Shown here piece by piece: positions 61,819 through 64,000 of a stretch of 64,000 nucleotides of DNA (position 1 is its first letter; each line of letters starts with the position of its first letter). Below the pieces are notes generated by a model. The model saw only the letters and a program-made list of their open reading frames with translations, had not been told where the DNA came from and ran no database searches. This DNA comes from Maliibacterium massiliense (GTDB lineage Bacteria; Bacillota; Clostridia; Christensenellales; Maliibacteriaceae), in contig NZ_LR026983.1 of NCBI RefSeq assembly GCF_900604345.1, positions 2,294,001 through 2,358,000 on the forward strand. The letters run 5' to 3'. The translations under genes were made by a program, and so were the position numbers.

Positions 61819-63123
61819 GTGCCGCCGCGCGTCACCATCATAGGGGCGGGCCTTGCCGGCAGCGAGGCCGCCTGGCAACTGGCCGCGCGCGGCATTGCCG
61901 TGCGCCTTTTTGAGATGCGCCCGGAAAAGCACACCTCCGCCCATACGGGCGGAGGCTTTGCCGAGCTTGTGTGCAGCAACTCGCTGCGCTCGGACCAGCT
62001 GGAAAACGCGGTGGGTCTGCTCAAGGAGGAGATGCGCCTGCTGGGTTCTCTGGTCATGCGCGCGGCGGACGCCACGCGCGTGCCGGCCGGCGGGGCGCTT
62101 GCCGTGGATCGCGCGGCGTTTTCAGCATATATCACAAACGCGCTGGAGCAGCACCCGCTGGTGGAGATCGTGCGCGCAGAGGTGACGCACATCCCCGAGG
62201 AACCCTGCATCATCGCCTCCGGCCCACTTACCAGCGCGCCCCTGGCCGATGCAATCGCCGCGGCGTTCGGGGCGCAGTATCTCTCGTTCTACGACGCGGT
62301 GGCGCCCATTGTGATGGCGGATTCCCTCAACATGGACGTGGTGTTTCGTGCCTCGCGCTACGGGCGGGGGGACGACTACCTCAACTGCCCGATGGACGAG
62401 GCGCAGTATTATGCCTTTGTCTCGGCGCTGCTGGCGGCGGAGAAGGCGCCCATGCATGCCTTTGAGGATGAAAAGGTGTTTGAAGGCTGCATGCCTGTGG
62501 AGGTGATGGCCGCGCGCGGCCCGCTCACATTGGCGCACGGGCCGATGAAGCCCATGGGCCTGCGCGATCCCCGCACAGGCAGGCGCCCTTTTGCGGTAGT
62601 GCAGCTGCGTCAGGAGACGCAGGCGGGCACGATGTACAACCTGGTGGGCTTCCAGACGCGGCTGAAGTTCGGGGAGCAGAAGCGGGTCTTCGGCATGATT
62701 CCAGGCCTGGAGCATGCGGCGTTCGCCCGCTACGGTGTGATGCACCGCAACACCTTTTTAAACGGCCCCCGGATGCTTTCAGATTGCTACCGCGCGCGCG
62801 GGCATGAGGCGCTGTTTTTCGCCGGACAGATGACCGGCGTGGAGGGGTATATCGAATCTGCCGCAAGCGGCCTTCTGGCGGCGCTGGGCATGGTGTGCGC
62901 GCTGCGCAGCGCGGCGCTGCCCACGCTGTCCAGCCGCACGGCCATCGGCGCGCTTGCCCAGTATGTGGCGCATGGCAATCTCTCGGGGCAGTTCCAGCCC
63001 ATGAACGTCACCTTCGGCATCATGGAGCCGCTGCCTGCGCGTGTGCGCGGCAAGCGCGTGCGCAACGCGCAGTTGGCTGCGCGGGCGCTGGAGGAAGTGC
63101 GCGCTTTTGTATCGTCTCAATAA
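61819..63123 (+). CDS. trmFO: tRNA uridine-54 C5-methyltransferase TrmFO (folate-dependent)
   Basis: 434 residues from GTG 61819 (GGAGG in the end of topA). FAD-binding IGAGLAGSEAAWQLA at the N-terminus, EMRPEKHTSAHTGGGFAELVCSN-type signature (short form FAELVCSNSLRSDQ), and the C-terminal GQMTGVEGYIESAASGLLA. It makes m5U54 of tRNA with methylene-THF and FADH2, the Gram-positive alternative to TrmA. In most Bacillota it follows topA, as here; codY/hslVU usually next are replaced by RNase J. Confidence 0.96.
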   Translation: MPPRVTIIGAGLAGSEAAWQLAARGIAVRLFEMRPEKHTSAHTGGGFAELVCSNSLRSDQLENAVGLLKEEMRLLGSLVMRAADATRVPAGGALAVDRAAFSAYITNALEQHPLVEIVRAEVTHIPEEPCIIASGPLTSAPLADAIAAAFGAQYLSFYDAVAPIVMADSLNMDVVFRASRYGRGDDYLNCPMDEAQYYAFVSALLAAEKAPMHAFEDEKVFEGCMPVEVMAARGPLTLAHGPMKPMGLRDPRTGRRPFAVVQLRQETQAGTMYNLVGFQTRLKFGEQKRVFGMIPGLEHAAFARYGVMHRNTFLNGPRMLSDCYRARGHEALFFAGQMTGVEGYIESAASGLLAALGMVCALRSAALPTLSSRTAIGALAQYVAHGNLSGQFQPMNVTFGIMEPLPARVRGKRVRNAQLAARALEEVRAFVSSQ

Positions 63124-63158
63124 CTTTTGGCATCCTCGCCAGAAAAGTTGTTCTTTTT
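63122..63158 (+). terminator. terminator of trmFO overlapping the next promoter
   Basis: AACTTTT (63122-63128)-GGC pairs with GCC-AAAAGTT (63143-63149), followed by TTCTTTTT. Its tail overlaps the -35 at 63148. Confidence 0.7.
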
Positions 63159-63177
63159 GTGGACGCTGTGTTATACT
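63148..63177 (+). promoter_or_regulatory. promoter of the RNase J gene
   Basis: TTGTTC (63148-63153), an 18-base spacer and TGtTATACT (63169-63177). Confidence 0.7.
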
Positions 63178-63456
63178 AATACCATCGCGCGTTTCGTGCT
63201 TGGATATGCTGCGGGCATAAACAAACAACGTATATTACCTGCAATGACGCAGGGATAACGAATATAAACCGCGTAGGTGCCGATACTGGCATGGAACGTC
63301 ACTTGCCAGCGGGGCGCCTGTGCACCGATGCAATTATTCATCAGGACATAAAACGTATTGGATGTGCCGAGTGCCGCCCAAGTATGCGCCTTTGCGCGCC
63401 ATCAGGGCGTTATCATCATGTCCAACCGAACGAAAAAGGGAGGATGGATCTCTACA
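63178..63456 (+). promoter_or_regulatory. long leader of the RNase J gene
   Basis: About 275 bases without a gene. AGGTGCC near 63277 can pair with GGCGCCT near 63315 around an inner TGGC/GCCA stem. No known riboswitch motif was recognised. RNase J mRNAs are often autoregulated through their leaders, so a role is plausible but unproven. Confidence 0.4.
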
Positions 63457-64000
63457 ATGGCAAAAACAAGGCTGCGCATTATACCGCTCGGCGGTGTCAA
63501 TGAAATTGGTAAAAACATGACGGCGGTGGAGTACGGCGACGACATGTTTCTCATTGACTGCGGCATGACTTTTCCGCAGGAGGATATGTTGGGCATCGAT
63601 TATGTGATTCCCGATATCACCTACCTGACGATGAACCGCCAGAAGCTGCGCGGCATCGTCTACACCCACGGCCACGAGGACCACATCGGCGCCACGCCCT
63701 ACGTGCTGCGCCAGATTCCCGTGCCCCTCTATGGCACGCGCCTGACGCTGGGCCTGATTGCAAACAAGTTGCAGGAGCACGGCCTCAAGGCGGAGGCGAA
63801 CGTGGTCAAGCCGGGGGATAAAATCACCCTGGGCTGCTTTACCATTGAGTTTTTCAAAGTCAACCACAGCATCGCGGGATCGGTGGGCCTTGCCATCACC
63901 ACGCCGGTGGGCATGGTGGTGCATACCGGCGATTTTAAGATCGACCACACGCCCATCGACGGCGAAATTATGGACTTGGCCCGCCTGGCTGCGCTGGGCC
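63457..64000 (+). CDS. rnj: ribonuclease J, 5' part (cut by window edge)
   Basis: 181 residues seen; the gene runs past the right edge. From ATG 63457 (AAGGGAGGA about 12 bases upstream; in-frame ATG 63418 would add 13 residues). The start is typical (LRIIPLGGVNEIGKNM), with the metallo-beta-lactamase/beta-CASP metal motif YTHGHEDHIGATPY, then FFKVNHSIAGSVGLAI and VVHTGDFKID. RNase J is the 5'-3' exo- and endonuclease that drives mRNA decay in Gram-positives. Confidence 0.95.
   Translation, partial: MAKTRLRIIPLGGVNEIGKNMTAVEYGDDMFLIDCGMTFPQEDMLGIDYVIPDITYLTMNRQKLRGIVYTHGHEDHIGATPYVLRQIPVPLYGTRLTLGLIANKLQEHGLKAEANVVKPGDKITLGCFTIEFFKVNHSIAGSVGLAITTPVGMVVHTGDFKIDHTPIDGEIMDLARLAALG

Overview
The window is 64 kb of high-GC bacterial chromosome, about 60-65% G+C by eye. 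It is packed with short-spaced, mostly plus-strand genes. The gene content and order point to a Bacillota/Clostridia-type Gram-positive: plsX-acpP-rnc-smc-ftsY-ylxM-ffh-rpsP-khpA-rimM-trmD-rplS, then rbgA-rnhB-yraN-comM-dprA-topA-trmFO, plus GerMN-domain lipoproteins, a WalK/ResE-like kinase, RNase J and a TPP riboswitch with an intrinsic terminator. A high-GC lineage of Clostridia (Christensenellales-like) would fit, but that is inference. No rRNA, tRNA, CRISPR array, prophage or insertion sequence was seen.

Layout. 0.2-6.8 kb: a chloramphenicol-acetyltransferase-like enzyme, a three-gene HlyD/ABC/permease exporter, a C-terminal processing protease, and a TM1266-type small regulator with an ECF-S-like membrane protein behind a hairpin that buries the ribosome binding site. 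6.8-12.4 kb: a cysteine desulfurase divergent from a DUF3343 (putative Se/S carrier) protein, endonuclease III, a Cys-rich small protein with a CarD regulator, Obg and YhbY, then a DUF3795 protein on the minus strand. 12.5-17.6 kb: an unrecognised membrane protein on the minus strand, a NadD-YqeK fusion with RsfS, a D,D-carboxypeptidase with an unusual Arg/Pro-rich tail, and about 690 bp without genes holding degenerate repeats and a terminator-like hairpin. 17.6-27.1 kb: a ComEA-like protein, a two-component system followed by two GerMN lipoproteins, a DUF2156 protein with an Eis-like acetyltransferase, and cobU-cobS-cobC.

27.1-31.7 kb: an aromatic-acid operon (PaaK, IorA, IorB, double-ACT protein) behind a long structured leader. 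31.7-46 kb: alr, a folate cyclo-ligase, rsmD-coaD, then the lipid/RNase III/SMC/SRP/ribosome cluster. 46-49.3 kb: a thiamin salvage operon (thiM, thiE, a HAD phosphatase, thiD) under a TPP riboswitch. 49.4-51.4 kb: citrate synthase and a DUF3788 protein. 51.5-64 kb: rbgA-rnhB-yraN, a giant fused GT-C glycosyltransferase, comM, dprA, topA, trmFO, and the 5' part of an RNase J gene cut by the window edge.

Regulation is unusually readable. Many promoters carry an extended -10 (TGnTATAAT) with a weak -35, and most transcription units end in GC-rich hairpins with T-runs. In two places (ftsY/ylxM and trmFO/rnj) the terminator of one unit overlaps the promoter of the next. The strongest candidates for something undescribed are the hairpin leader before the TM1266-like gene, the branched leader before paaK, the gene-free 16.9-17.6 kb block, the glycosyltransferase fusion with an internal Shine-Dalgarno/ATG, and the membrane protein at 12.6-13.5 kb.
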